A stretch of 64,000 nucleotides of DNA. Origin: Rhodococcus rhodnii (GTDB taxonomy: Bacteria > Actinomycetota > Actinomycetes > Mycobacteriales > Pseudonocardiaceae). Position 1 is the stretch's first letter. Every line of letters starts with the position of its first letter. Of the stretch, positions 16,417 through 24,578 are shown in pieces. Location: the NCBI GenBank assembly GCA_000720375.1, contig JOAA01000038.1, forward strand, positions 25,417 through 89,416, read 5' to 3'. The position numbers were made by a program, and so were the translations under genes. The notes beneath the pieces were generated by a model. That model worked only from the letters and a program-made list of their open reading frames with translations. It searched no databases and had not been told where the DNA came from.

Positions 16417-17649
16417 ATGCCAGACCGCACAGAGCATTTGCTCGGACTGTTGCTGGGCACCGAGGAGGACTGGCCGCGCGCGTTCGAGACGCTGGTGAAA
16501 CGCCTCGGGCGGGTACAGGACAGCGCGGGCGTCGACCACACGGTCGCGACCGAGCGGATCACCATCGAACCGTTCGACCTGCGCGCGAAACCGCGTTACG
16601 ACTTGGTCATCGACCGGCTCGCGTACTGGTACTACGTGCCGAGGGAGTGGTTGAAGAAGGTCGCGTTGATGGACGACGTGTACCTGCTCAACAGCCCGTT
16701 CACGTTCCAGTCGATGGAAAAGCACGCGGCGTACTGCGCGATGATGCGGCTGGGGTTGAAGGTGCCGCCGACGTGGCTCGTGCCGTACAAGAATCCGGTC
16801 GATCACGCCAAATACGCCTACACCGCGGCGAAGTACAACCGGCCGTTCGATTTGGACGCTGTCGCCGACCAAGTCGGCTATCCGCTGTTCATGAAGCCTT
16901 ACGACGGTGGCGCGTGGCGTGGCGTGTCCCGGATCACCGATCGTCGGACACTGCACGCGGCCTACGACGCCTCCGGCGAAATGCTGATGCACCTGCAGGC
17001 CTCGATCGAGGGCTATGACTCGTTCGCGCGGTCGTTGACGATCGGGCCGGACACCATGGTGATGCGCTTCCAGCCGGAGAAACCGATGCACGAGCGGTAC
17101 GCCGTGCAACACGGTTTCCTCTCCCCCGAGGCCGGCACCGAGGTCGTCACGATCTCCCGGCTGATCAACGCGTTCTTCCGGTGGGAGTTCAACTCCTGCG
17201 AGAGCCTGGTCGTCGGCTCGGAGGTCTACCCGATCGACTACGCCAACGCGTGCCCGGACATCTCGATCACCTCGCTGCACTACTACTTCCCGTGGGCGAT
17301 CGGCGCTTTGCTGAAGTGGTCGGTGTTCTGCGCGGTGACCGAGCGCAAGGCCCAGCTGGATCTGGACACCAGGCGCTACTTCGAGGTCGCCGACTCCGAA
17401 ATGGACTATTCGGCCAAGCTGGCCGAATATCTCAAGCTGGCCGACGACTACTTCGACACCGCCCGCTACCACGAGTTCTGCGCCACTTCACTGTCCCATG
17501 TGGACGACATGGTGCGCGACTGGGTCTCCTCACCCGACTTCGACGCCCTGCTCGTCGACACGGTACGCACGACCTATCCACCGGCGGAACATGATCGGTT
17601 CGTCGCGCACTTCCGCGGCCTGATCGGACTCTGGATCCAGGGAGGCTGA
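16417..17649 (+). CDS. ATP-grasp domain ligase (RimK/glutathione-synthetase-like)
   Basis: A 410-residue cytosolic protein. The central part shows ATP-grasp features: a lid/lysine segment PLFMKPYDGGAWRGVSRI, a downstream hinge region, and the metal-binding acidic/Asn residues near SEVYPIDYANACPD. ATP-grasp enzymes activate a carboxylate as acyl-phosphate and join it to an amine or thiol. Nothing indicates a fatty-acid or purine pathway. It sits 12 bp after the esterase and is followed, after 1 bp, by a GCS2-type gamma-glutamyl ligase gene. Together they probably make a small peptide-like or amino-acid conjugate (inference). Confidence 0.85.
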   Translation: MPDRTEHLLGLLLGTEEDWPRAFETLVKRLGRVQDSAGVDHTVATERITIEPFDLRAKPRYDLVIDRLAYWYYVPREWLKKVALMDDVYLLNSPFTFQSMEKHAAYCAMMRLGLKVPPTWLVPYKNPVDHAKYAYTAAKYNRPFDLDAVADQVGYPLFMKPYDGGAWRGVSRITDRRTLHAAYDASGEMLMHLQASIEGYDSFARSLTIGPDTMVMRFQPEKPMHERYAVQHGFLSPEAGTEVVTISRLINAFFRWEFNSCESLVVGSEVYPIDYANACPDISITSLHYYFPWAIGALLKWSVFCAVTERKAQLDLDTRRYFEVADSEMDYSAKLAEYLKLADDYFDTARYHEFCATSLSHVDDMVRDWVSSPDFDALLVDTVRTTYPPAEHDRFVAHFRGLIGLWIQGG

Positions 17650-17650
17650 C

Positions 17651-19129
17651 ATGGGCCAGGAAGTCGAGAAGCGGGAATTCAGCCGCGAGGACAGAACCCG
17701 CTACCGCCACAAGGTCCGGCGCTGCCTCGACGCGTTCGCCCGGATGCTGCAGGAGTCCCGGTTCGACTTCGAGCGGCCGATGACCGGCCTGGAGATCGAG
17801 CTCAACCTGGTCAACAACCAGACCGAACCCGCGATGCGCAACGAGGAGGTGCTGGGCGCGATCGCCGATCCGGACTTCGTCACCGAACTCGGTCAGTTCA
17901 ACATCGAGATCAACGTCCAGCCGCGTGAGCTTTCCGGCGGTGGCATCACGAAGTTCGAGGAACAGGTGCGGGCCAGCCTGAACGCCGCGGAGACCAAGGC
18001 ACGCACCAAAGGCGCGCACATGGTGATGGTCGGCATCCTGCCGACGTTGCGCGCGACCGATCTGACGCGCGACACGTTGTCGGCGAATCCGCGGTACGCC
18101 TTGCTGAACGACCAGATCTTCACCGCACGCGGCGAGGACATGCACATCTCGATCGAGGGCGCTGAACGCCTCGAGGTCACCTGTGACTCGATCGCGCCCG
18201 AGTCCGCCTGCACCAGCTCACAGCTGCACCTGCAGGTCAGCCCGGCGCAGTTCTCGGCGTACTGGAACGCCGCGCAGGCGATCGCCGGTGTTCAGCTCGC
18301 GCTGGCCGCGAACTCGCCGTTCCTGTTCGGGCAGAACCTGTGGCAGGAGACCCGGGTGCCGTTGTTCGAGCAGGCCACCGACACCCGGCCGGACGAGTTG
18401 AAGGCCCAGGGTGTGCGGCCGCGGGTGTGGTTCGGCGAACGGTGGATCACCTCGGTGTTCGACCTGTTCGAGGAGAACGTCCGGCTCTATCCGGCCCTGC
18501 TGCCCATTGTGGACGAAGAGGACCCGTTCGAGGCCCTGGAGGCCGGGCAGATCCCGTCACTGGCCGAGCTGCGGCTGCACAACGGCACGATCTACCGGTG
18601 GAACCGCCCGGTGTACGACGTCGTCTCCGGAACACCCCACCTGCGCGTGGAGAACCGGGTTCTGCCGGCAGGCCCGACGGTCGCGGACATGCTGGCCAAC
18701 GCGGCGTTCTACTTCGGGGTGGTCCGGATGCTGGCCGAGGCCGAACGTCCGATCTGGTCACAGATGTCGTTCAGCGCGGCCGAGGAGAACTTCCATCTCG
18801 GTGCGCGGCAAGGACTTGAGGCTCAGCTGTACTGGCCGGGCGTCGGTTTCGTGCCCGCGGCCGAGCTCGTCCTGCGGCGGCTGCTGCCGATGGCGTACGA
18901 GGGTCTCGACCGCTGGGGCGTGCACCCCGACGAGCGCGACCGCCTGCTCGGCATCATCCAGGACCGCTGCCTGACCGGCCGCAACGGCGCAACCTGGCAG
19001 GTCAGCGAGGTCACCCGGATCGAGGAGCGGGACAACGCCGACCGCTACGTGGCGCTCAAGCGCATGCTGAACCTCTACATCACCCACATGCACTCCAACA
19101 AGCCGGTCCACACCTGGCCGGTGGAGTAG
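17651..19129 (+). CDS. GCS2-family carboxylate-amine ligase (glutamate-cysteine-ligase-like, COG2170)
   Basis: This 492-residue protein carries the GCS2 signature: GLEIELNLV near residue 45 (substrate/metal glutamates), FNIEINVQP, a central strand with EDMHISIEGAE, SSQLHLQVS (metal-binding His/Gln) and a catalytic region RVENRVLPAGPT. The family forms gamma-glutamyl or related amide bonds with ATP. It is longer than the roughly 370 residues typical of YbdK and resembles a distinct actinobacterial clade found next to ATP-grasp and esterase genes. The ATG follows the preceding stop by one base. This is unlikely to be mycothiol or ergothioneine synthesis, since no MshC or EgtB-type gene is near. 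Confidence 0.85.
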   Translation: MGQEVEKREFSREDRTRYRHKVRRCLDAFARMLQESRFDFERPMTGLEIELNLVNNQTEPAMRNEEVLGAIADPDFVTELGQFNIEINVQPRELSGGGITKFEEQVRASLNAAETKARTKGAHMVMVGILPTLRATDLTRDTLSANPRYALLNDQIFTARGEDMHISIEGAERLEVTCDSIAPESACTSSQLHLQVSPAQFSAYWNAAQAIAGVQLALAANSPFLFGQNLWQETRVPLFEQATDTRPDELKAQGVRPRVWFGERWITSVFDLFEENVRLYPALLPIVDEEDPFEALEAGQIPSLAELRLHNGTIYRWNRPVYDVVSGTPHLRVENRVLPAGPTVADMLANAAFYFGVVRMLAEAERPIWSQMSFSAAEENFHLGARQGLEAQLYWPGVGFVPAAELVLRRLLPMAYEGLDRWGVHPDERDRLLGIIQDRCLTGRNGATWQVSEVTRIEERDNADRYVALKRMLNLYITHMHSNKPVHTWPVE

Positions 19130-19155
19130 CGACTTCGCGAGTACAGTCTGTCGCC

Positions 19156-19563
19156 ATGTCGGACGGAACTGGCACAAAAGGTGCGTTGTTGATCGTCAAT
19201 ATCGTGCTGTGGCTTTTGCAGATCGCACTGGGCGCGTACTTCCTCTACAGCGCCTACATGCTGTTCTTCGAGCCCGGCATGGTGAACAAGTTCAACGACA
19301 TCGGCTTCGGCCAGTGGTTGCGGTACGTGACCGGAGTACTGGAGACCGCAGGCGCGATCGGCCTGCTCATCCCCGGGCTGTCCGGGCTGGCCGCGCTCGG
19401 GCTCGCACTGGTGATGGTGGGCGCCTCCGCCACCGAGATCTTCATCCTGGCGAACGGAGACGCCACGCTGCCGCTGATCCTGCTGCTCGCGTCGGTGGTC
19501 GTCGCGATCTTCCGGCGCGGCGACATCACCAGGTTCGTCAGCCGACTTTCGCCCGGTCGCTGA
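19156..19563 (+). CDS. DoxX-like four-helix membrane protein
   Basis: A 135-residue protein with four hydrophobic segments (about 12-32, 52-74, 78-96 and 100-118), including YVTGVLETAGAIGLLIPGL, the DoxX-like core. DoxX proteins associate with membrane redox or thiol enzymes in mycobacteria. It follows the GCS2 gene by 26 bp on the same strand and may be the last gene of that cassette or simply adjacent. Its 3' end overlaps the convergent phosphatase gene by 26 bp. Confidence 0.85.
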   Translation: MSDGTGTKGALLIVNIVLWLLQIALGAYFLYSAYMLFFEPGMVNKFNDIGFGQWLRYVTGVLETAGAIGLLIPGLSGLAALGLALVMVGASATEIFILANGDATLPLILLLASVVVAIFRRGDITRFVSRLSPGR

Positions 19564-19987
19564 ACCGCAGGACCCACTTGCGCTGCCACGGCGTCTCGAC
19601 AGCGCGCCGGTTGTAGTACTCACGGACCCAGGGGATGGCTTCGGCCGGTGCCGTTCCGGCCAGGATCGCCAGGCAGGACATGACTGTGCCGGTCCGGCCG
19701 ACGCCGCCCCCGCACGCGACCTCCACTCGCTTGCCCGCGCGAGCCGTGTCGTGGAGTTTGCGGATCGCGCGAATGGCCGCGCCGGTGTCCTTGGGCAGCA
19801 GGAAATCCGGCCATTCGATCCAGTCGTGCGGCCACTCGATCACGTGTTTGCGCTGCATCTTGGCCGACCCGAGGTAGAGACCATACTCCGGCTTCTCACC
19901 GGGTGGCTCGGGATTGCGCAGGCCACGGCCACGGATCCAGGTCCCGTCGGGCAACTGGAAGGCACCATGAAAATGGGAACTGGTCAT
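19538..19987 (-). CDS. Dual-specificity/tyrosine phosphatase-like protein
   Basis: This 149-residue protein has the phosphatase P-loop C-x5-R as ACGGGVGRTGTV (C92, R98), followed by the helix of the DSP fold. A conserved aspartate in HDWIEWPDF upstream of the loop could be the general acid. It is of the small, soluble, actinobacterial type. The substrate may be a phosphotyrosine protein or a small phosphate ester; sequence does not tell. The neighbours are unrelated. Confidence 0.85.
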   Translation of the reverse strand: MTSSHFHGAFQLPDGTWIRGRGLRNPEPPGEKPEYGLYLGSAKMQRKHVIEWPHDWIEWPDFLLPKDTGAAIRAIRKLHDTARAGKRVEVACGGGVGRTGTVMSCLAILAGTAPAEAIPWVREYYNRRAVETPWQRKWVLRFSDRAKVG

Positions 19988-20027
19988 GAGGCCTTTCTAC
20001 CCATTCCCATGGTGCCGCGCAGGCGTT

Positions 20028-21251
20028 TTACTCAGTGCAATTCGGTTCGCGCACGCCGCCCTGAATCCACGGCAGGTTCACCTTCCGGAACGCGATCGAC
20101 CGGTGGGACGTCGAGCTGCTCCCGGTGTTCTCGTTGACCTCGATCAACGCACCGACGTGGTAGTCGGCGGTCTTCACGATGCTCGAGTAGCCGCCTTCCT
20201 TGTAGTTGCCGCCTTCCAGCGGCAGCGGTGCGTCGGCGAACGGACGGCTGTAGCTCCAGGTTTTGCCTTCGTCCTCGCTCATCCGGATCCGCATCTTCGT
20301 GCGGGTCGTCGTGCTCGCCGAGTTCACGAACGCCAACCGCGCGGGCGCGTCGGCGTTGTACCGCATGGTCGACGCTTCGTTCAGCGGGTCAAGCAGGCAG
20401 TCGGCACCGGAGAACGGCGTGAAGCCGCCTTCGATCGTGCCGCGCGCCACCCAGCGACGCTTGACGTTCTCCCAGTTGCCCGAGGTCGGACGGTCGTTGC
20501 GGTACAGCCTGCCGTCGACCAGTTCGAGCACGGTCGACTCGCCGGTCTGCTCCATCGCCGCACCGGCCGTGGTCTTCATGACCTGGACTTTCCAGGTCTG
20601 GCCGTGGTCATCGCTGTAGATGTTGCGGTGCTGGGCCGGGATCACCAGCCTGCCCGGGTTGCGCACGGTCGTCTGGATGCCGACACCAGGGCCGACCGCG
20701 TCCCAGTTCCAGCTCTTGCCCGTGGCGAGTTCGCGTGGCTTGAGGGTCTCGGACATGTTCACCGGCGCTGTCCAGGTCGCGCCGTCGTTCGTGCTGGACG
20801 AGAGCCACACCTGCCGGTCGTCCCACGAGTCGACCGGGTGGTGGCCTTCCGGCTGGCGGTTCATGAACAGCCAGATCTTGCCGTTCGACCGGTCGACCAC
20901 CGGCGTGGGATTGCCCCACACGCCCAGGCCGCCGCCGACCACCTCGGCCAGCTTGGACCAGGTCGCGCCGTTGTCGAACGAGCGCTTGTACAAGAGGTTG
21001 ATGTTGCCGTAGTCGGCGTTGTTCTCCGCACGGCCTTCGACGAACGCGATCAGCGTGTCGTTGTTGGTACGGACCAGGGCCGGGATCCGGAACGAGTGGT
21101 ATCGGATGCCGTTGAGCGTGTCATCGCCGCCACCGTCGAAGATGATCTTCTCGGAGTGTGACTCGGCGGCGGCCGAGGCGACGCCCGGCAACGCGGTTGT
21201 CATGATCATGGCTGCGAGCAGCAGCCGTCCCCAGGACTTCGAAGCCTGCAT
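20028..21251 (-). CDS. Secreted exo-alpha-sialidase (GH33-type BNR-repeat protein)
   Basis: A protein of about 407 residues with a Sec signal (LLLAAMIMTTALPGVASA) and a six-bladed sialidase propeller. It has the F-R-I-P motif (YHSFRIPALVRT), with the catalytic arginine, and four Asp boxes (SFDNGATW, STNDGATW, SDDHGQTW, SEDEGKTW); the tyrosine/glutamate pair is likely in the second half. It would release sialic acids or related nonulosonates outside the cell. I chose ATG 21251, which leaves 69 bp for divergent promoters; ATG 21260 and a start at 21308 are also in frame. No sialic-acid catabolic genes are in the window. Confidence 0.88.
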   Translation of the reverse strand: MQASKSWGRLLLAAMIMTTALPGVASAAAESHSEKIIFDGGGDDTLNGIRYHSFRIPALVRTNNDTLIAFVEGRAENNADYGNINLLYKRSFDNGATWSKLAEVVGGGLGVWGNPTPVVDRSNGKIWLFMNRQPEGHHPVDSWDDRQVWLSSSTNDGATWTAPVNMSETLKPRELATGKSWNWDAVGPGVGIQTTVRNPGRLVIPAQHRNIYSDDHGQTWKVQVMKTTAGAAMEQTGESTVLELVDGRLYRNDRPTSGNWENVKRRWVARGTIEGGFTPFSGADCLLDPLNEASTMRYNADAPARLAFVNSASTTTRTKMRIRMSEDEGKTWSYSRPFADAPLPLEGGNYKEGGYSSIVKTADYHVGALIEVNENTGSSSTSHRSIAFRKVNLPWIQGGVREPNCTE

Positions 21252-21320
21252 GGGCAGCATCGTGGCCAGCGCGGATACAAGCCAGGTACAACCGCTGGAC
21301 CTGGGCATTATTGTCTGCGC

Positions 21321-21989
21321 ATGAAGCTTCGTTGGGTATTCACCACTGTCGTCGCCTTAGCGGCCTCAGTTCTCGCGGCCGCACCGGCCCAGGCTTCGAC
21401 CGTGAAGCCGTTCGTCCGGTGCGAGTTCACGCCGACGCCGGAGAACCCGTCGCCTCGGCCGGTCATGCGGCCGCTGCCGTACGCGCTGACCATCGGCACG
21501 CAGAAGGTCACGTTCAAGACCAACTACGGCCCCATCGTCATCGAACTCAACCGTGCGGGCGCGGCCCCGTGCGCGGCCCACAACATGGCCAGCCTGATCG
21601 TGCAGCGCTTCTACAACAAGAGTCAGTGCTGGCGGCTGACGAACAACGCGCGGCTCGGCGTACTGCAGTGCGGTGACCTGATCAAGGCCGAGGTGGGCGG
21701 GCCTGGCTACAAGTTCGCCGACGAGGTCACCGGCAAGGAGACCTATCCGCGCGGCACCGTCGCGATGGGCAACCAGGGGCCGGGCACCAACGGCAGCGAG
21801 TTCTTCATCGTGCACTCCTTCGCCAACATCGCGCCGAAGTACTCGGTGTTCGGCAAGGTCGTGCGCGGGATGGACGTGCTGGACCGGATCGTGGCCAACG
21901 GCATCATCGACACCGACCCGGCGGTGCCCGGCGACGGCCTGCCCGCCAAGCCGGTGAAGATCGAGAAAGCCACCTTGACGGGTTTCTAG
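21321..21989 (+). CDS. Secreted cyclophilin-type peptidyl-prolyl isomerase
   Basis: This 222-residue protein has a signal peptide ending near APAQAS, about 45 residues of linker containing a cysteine, and a cyclophilin domain with TNYGPIVIELNR and the active-site segment GNQGPGTNGSEFFIVHS. The canonical catalytic arginine region FHRV is replaced by CWRLTN, as is common in extracellular actinobacterial forms. It should assist folding of exported proteins. Divergent from the sialidase gene. Confidence 0.9.
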   Translation: MKLRWVFTTVVALAASVLAAAPAQASTVKPFVRCEFTPTPENPSPRPVMRPLPYALTIGTQKVTFKTNYGPIVIELNRAGAAPCAAHNMASLIVQRFYNKSQCWRLTNNARLGVLQCGDLIKAEVGGPGYKFADEVTGKETYPRGTVAMGNQGPGTNGSEFFIVHSFANIAPKYSVFGKVVRGMDVLDRIVANGIIDTDPAVPGDGLPAKPVKIEKATLTGF

Positions 21990-22211
21990 GCCGTTCCACA
22001 GCGGTCCCGCTCGGGCGCGGAAGTCGACGACCTCGGTGACCAGAGCCTCTGGCACCGAGGCATCGAGCCCTCCTCGAGCGTTCCTCGAGCCAGGCGCCGA
22101 CCGTCCCGGCGCGGCTATGCAGCGTCAACAGCCCGGTTCACCGCGCCGGCACCGCCCGTTTGTACGCCGATTGTGCAAAGCGTATGCAGGGTGAGGAGCA
22201 CGATTCGTTCC
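21990..22211. other. Gap without a recognised gene
   Basis: A 222-bp stretch lies between the cyclophilin gene and the IS3 remnant. Short open frames exist on both strands but none has a recognisable domain or a good ribosome site. No clear IS3 terminal inverted repeat was found here. The left part may be decayed sequence accompanying the transposon. Confidence 0.5.
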
Positions 22212-22529
22212 GTGCCCGCACCTAAGAAATATCCGGACGAGCTGCGCACGCGCGCCGTCCGCCTGGTGTTCGACACCCGACGGGCCCGTGGCAACTCCTA
22301 CGGCGTCATCGCCGAGGTCGCCACCAGGCTCGGGATCGGCGACCAGTCACTGCGCAGCTGGGTCCGGCAAGCCGAAATCCACGGCGAGTCGACCGGAACA
22401 CCGATGTCCGCCGAACGCCGGATCACCGAACTGACCAGAGAAGTCCAGCAGCTTCGCCGGTCCAACGAGATACTGAAGGCGGCATCGGCTTTTTTCGCGC
22501 GGGAGCTCGACCCGCGACCGAGCAGCTGA
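22212..22529 (+). CDS. IS3-family transposase OrfA (helix-turn-helix protein)
   Basis: This 105-residue protein begins VPAPKKYPDELRTRAVRLV and ends with the leucine-zipper-like segment RRITELTREVQQLRRSNEILKAASAFFARELDPRPSS, typical of IS3-family OrfA (IS51/IS1372-like, actinobacterial). Normally it recognises the IS ends and frameshifts into OrfB. A T6 run at 22490-22495 lies where OrfA passes to the -1 frame that encodes OrfB. OrfA appears intact although its partner is decayed. Confidence 0.85.
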   Translation: MPAPKKYPDELRTRAVRLVFDTRRARGNSYGVIAEVATRLGIGDQSLRSWVRQAEIHGESTGTPMSAERRITELTREVQQLRRSNEILKAASAFFARELDPRPSS

Positions 22530-23107
22530 TCAAGTTCGTCAACGAGCACAAAAGCACGTTCGGAGTCGAGCCGATCTGCCGGGTACTGGGGATCGCTCCG
22601 TCGACGTACTACGCGGCCATAACCCGGCCGCCGTCGCAACGCTCACGCCGTGACGAGGAAGTGAAACGCGAAATCCTCCGTATCTTCGCGGAGACCTCGG
22701 CCGGGTCACGGCGGATCTGGCGCAGGCTCAACAGCGAAGGCGTCCAGGTGGCCCGCTGCACCGTGGAACGGCTGATGCGTGAGCTGAAGATCTCCGGTGG
22801 ACCGCGGCCGACCACGACCGACAGTCCCAAGATCCGCCGGTGGTACGTGGACTTCCACGGTGGCGCGTTGTTCGTCGTCGACGAGACCGCACGCAAGATC
22901 GTCGCCTATGAGCGGTGCGGCACCATCTCGACCGAACGTGTGCTCACCGCTTTGGAGACCGCGCTGTGGGGCGCGGCATGGCATCACGGGCATACCGTGA
23001 TCACCTACAGCGAGCGTCTCGCCGCGTCTGGAGTGGACATCACGGTGGGGTCCGTCGGCGAAAGCCCGATGGCTCACTCGATGATCAAGTGGTACAACGG
23101 GAGTTGA
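22493..23107 (+). pseudogene. Decayed IS3-family transposase OrfB
   Basis: In the -1 frame relative to OrfA the sequence reads ATEQLIKFVNEHKSTFGVEP, ICRVLGIAPSTYYA and CTVERLMRELKISG, the N-terminal half of an IS3 DDE transposase. The integrase core is then abridged: one Asp region (WYVDFHGG) and the RIVAYERC strand survive, but the HHSDRGSQY block and the terminal YDNALAE glutamate region are missing. The end reads VGSVGESPMAHSMIKWYNGS before a stop. The catalytic triad is therefore broken although no early stop is present. Confidence 0.75.
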
Positions 23108-23160
23108 CGTAGGAGTCCGCCGCCAGCAGGACAACACTCATACGCTCGTAAGGAGCTGTC

Positions 23161-24147
23161 ATGACTGTGCCCGTCCGGCGGCGTCGACTCATCGCCGCAC
23201 TCGCGACAATTCTGGTTTCCACCACGGCTTGCAACGGTGTGCAGGGCGGCAGCAACGCCGCCTCCTACCCCAATCGCGCCGTGCAGTTCACAGTTCCGTT
23301 TCCGCCAGGCGGAAGCACCGACATCGTCGGTCGCGCGGTCGCCAAGGTCGCGGAAAAGCAACTGGGACAATCCATGCCGGTCGCCAACAAGCCCGGCGCG
23401 AACGGTGCCGTCGGCGGTAAGGAGGTGCTCGCACAACCGCCGGACGGGTACAACATCGGTCTGTTGGTCAAGTCCTTGTTCGCGATCACGCCATTGGCTG
23501 TCAAGGATCCGACCGCGATCCAGCTGGACAAACTGACCATTGTGGCCACACTGACCACCGAGGACTACATCCTCGTGGTGAACGCGGACTCGCCGTACCA
23601 GTCGCTCAAGGATCTGCTCGGTGCGCCGTCGATCAGGTACGCGACGTCCGGCGTCGGCACCGGAGCCCAGCTGTCCCAAGCTCTGTTGTTCAAAGCGGCC
23701 AACGTCAAGGCGACCGACGTGCCGTTCGACGGCGGCGCGCCTGCCGTGACTGCCTTGCTGGGCAAGCAAGTCGACGCGTTATCGGGTTCGTTGTCGGAGA
23801 CCATGCCGCACATCAAGGCAGGCAAGATGCGCGCGTTGGCCGTGTTCTCCGAGCAGCGCAGCAAGTTCGTCCCCGATGTGCCGACAGTCAAGGAAAGCGG
23901 CCACGACGTCGTGGTCGACCAGCGCCGGTTCGTCGTCGCGCCGGCCGGCCTGCCTGAATCGGTGTCGGCGAAGCTTTCGACCAGCTTCGCCGAAGCACGC
24001 AAGGACGCGGCCTACGAGAAGTTCCTGAGCGACAACTACGTCGATCGCTGGGAGGTCTCCGGCGACGAGGCACGGACACACATCGCCGAAGCAGCCAGAG
24101 AGTACGCCGAACAGGTCCGCAAGTACGGTCTGACGTTCACCTCATGA
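23161..24147 (+). CDS. tctC: TctC-family solute-binding lipoprotein of a tripartite tricarboxylate transporter
   Basis: This 328-residue protein has a lipoprotein signal: an Arg-rich start, hydrophobic LIAALATILVS and lipobox STTAC with the modified Cys near residue 24. The mature Bug/TctC fold includes FPPGGSTDIVGR, PGANGAVGG and DVPFDGGAPAVTALLG. It captures a di/tricarboxylate or similar carboxylic acid outside the membrane and passes it to TctAB. The ATG follows AAGGAG, and its stop overlaps the tctB start (ATGA). Confidence 0.92.
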   Translation: MTVPVRRRRLIAALATILVSTTACNGVQGGSNAASYPNRAVQFTVPFPPGGSTDIVGRAVAKVAEKQLGQSMPVANKPGANGAVGGKEVLAQPPDGYNIGLLVKSLFAITPLAVKDPTAIQLDKLTIVATLTTEDYILVVNADSPYQSLKDLLGAPSIRYATSGVGTGAQLSQALLFKAANVKATDVPFDGGAPAVTALLGKQVDALSGSLSETMPHIKAGKMRALAVFSEQRSKFVPDVPTVKESGHDVVVDQRRFVVAPAGLPESVSAKLSTSFAEARKDAAYEKFLSDNYVDRWEVSGDEARTHIAEAAREYAEQVRKYGLTFTS

Positions 24148-24569
24148 CGCGGGCCGCGGCAGGCATTCCGCCGATCCTGCTCGGCCTGGTCGCACTGTGG
24201 TTCGCCACCGACCTCGACTTCGGGTCGTTGACCAATCCCGGCCCGGGGTTGTGGCCGATCGTGGTGTCCGTGCTGCTGATCATCGCCGGGATCCTGATCA
24301 TCGTCGAGGCCAGGCAGGACACCGAAGGGCTGACGCGCGGCGCGATCACGGTCGTGATCGCCGCGGTCAGCCTGGCTGTGTACGCGTATCTGTTCGAGCT
24401 CACCGGGTTCGAGATTCCGACGGTTCTGCTGCTCGTCCTGTGGTTGAAGGCGTTCGGCCGGGAACCCTGGCTGGTCACCGGGATTGTCTCGGTAGTCGCG
24501 ACCGCGGCGGCGTATGCCCTGTTCATCCTCGGTCTGGGTGTGCCGTTGCCGCACCTGCTCGTGATCTGA
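24144..24569 (+). CDS. tctB: TctB small membrane subunit of the tricarboxylate transporter
   Basis: This 141-residue protein has four hydrophobic segments, including PGPGLWPIVVSVLLIIAGILIIVEA, the typical TctB start. It is the poorly conserved small subunit that assembles with TctA. The ATGA overlap with tctC, and tctA ten bases after, define one operon. Confidence 0.9.
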   Translation: MTRAAAGIPPILLGLVALWFATDLDFGSLTNPGPGLWPIVVSVLLIIAGILIIVEARQDTEGLTRGAITVVIAAVSLAVYAYLFELTGFEIPTVLLLVLWLKAFGREPWLVTGIVSVVATAAAYALFILGLGVPLPHLLVI

Positions 24570-24578
24570 AGGGACGTC

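Larger units (their letters stand above)
22212..23107 (+). mobile_element. Remnant of an IS3-family insertion sequence
   Basis: OrfA plus the truncated OrfB form about 0.9 kb of a normally 1.2-1.4 kb element. I found no convincing terminal inverted repeats or target duplication. It lies immediately upstream of the tctCBA operon, 53 bp before tctC, and may have altered that operon's promoter. Confidence 0.7.

Noticed and set aside
15874..17472. A 532-codon minus-strand frame opposite the ATP-grasp gene
   Set aside because: Antisense artefact of GC-rich codons; no ribosome site and no recognisable domain.
17651..19129. Assigning the GCS2 gene as EgtA (ergothioneine pathway)
   Set aside because: The partner genes (EgtB, EgtC, EgtD, EgtE) are not adjacent, and the neighbours are ATP-grasp and esterase genes instead.
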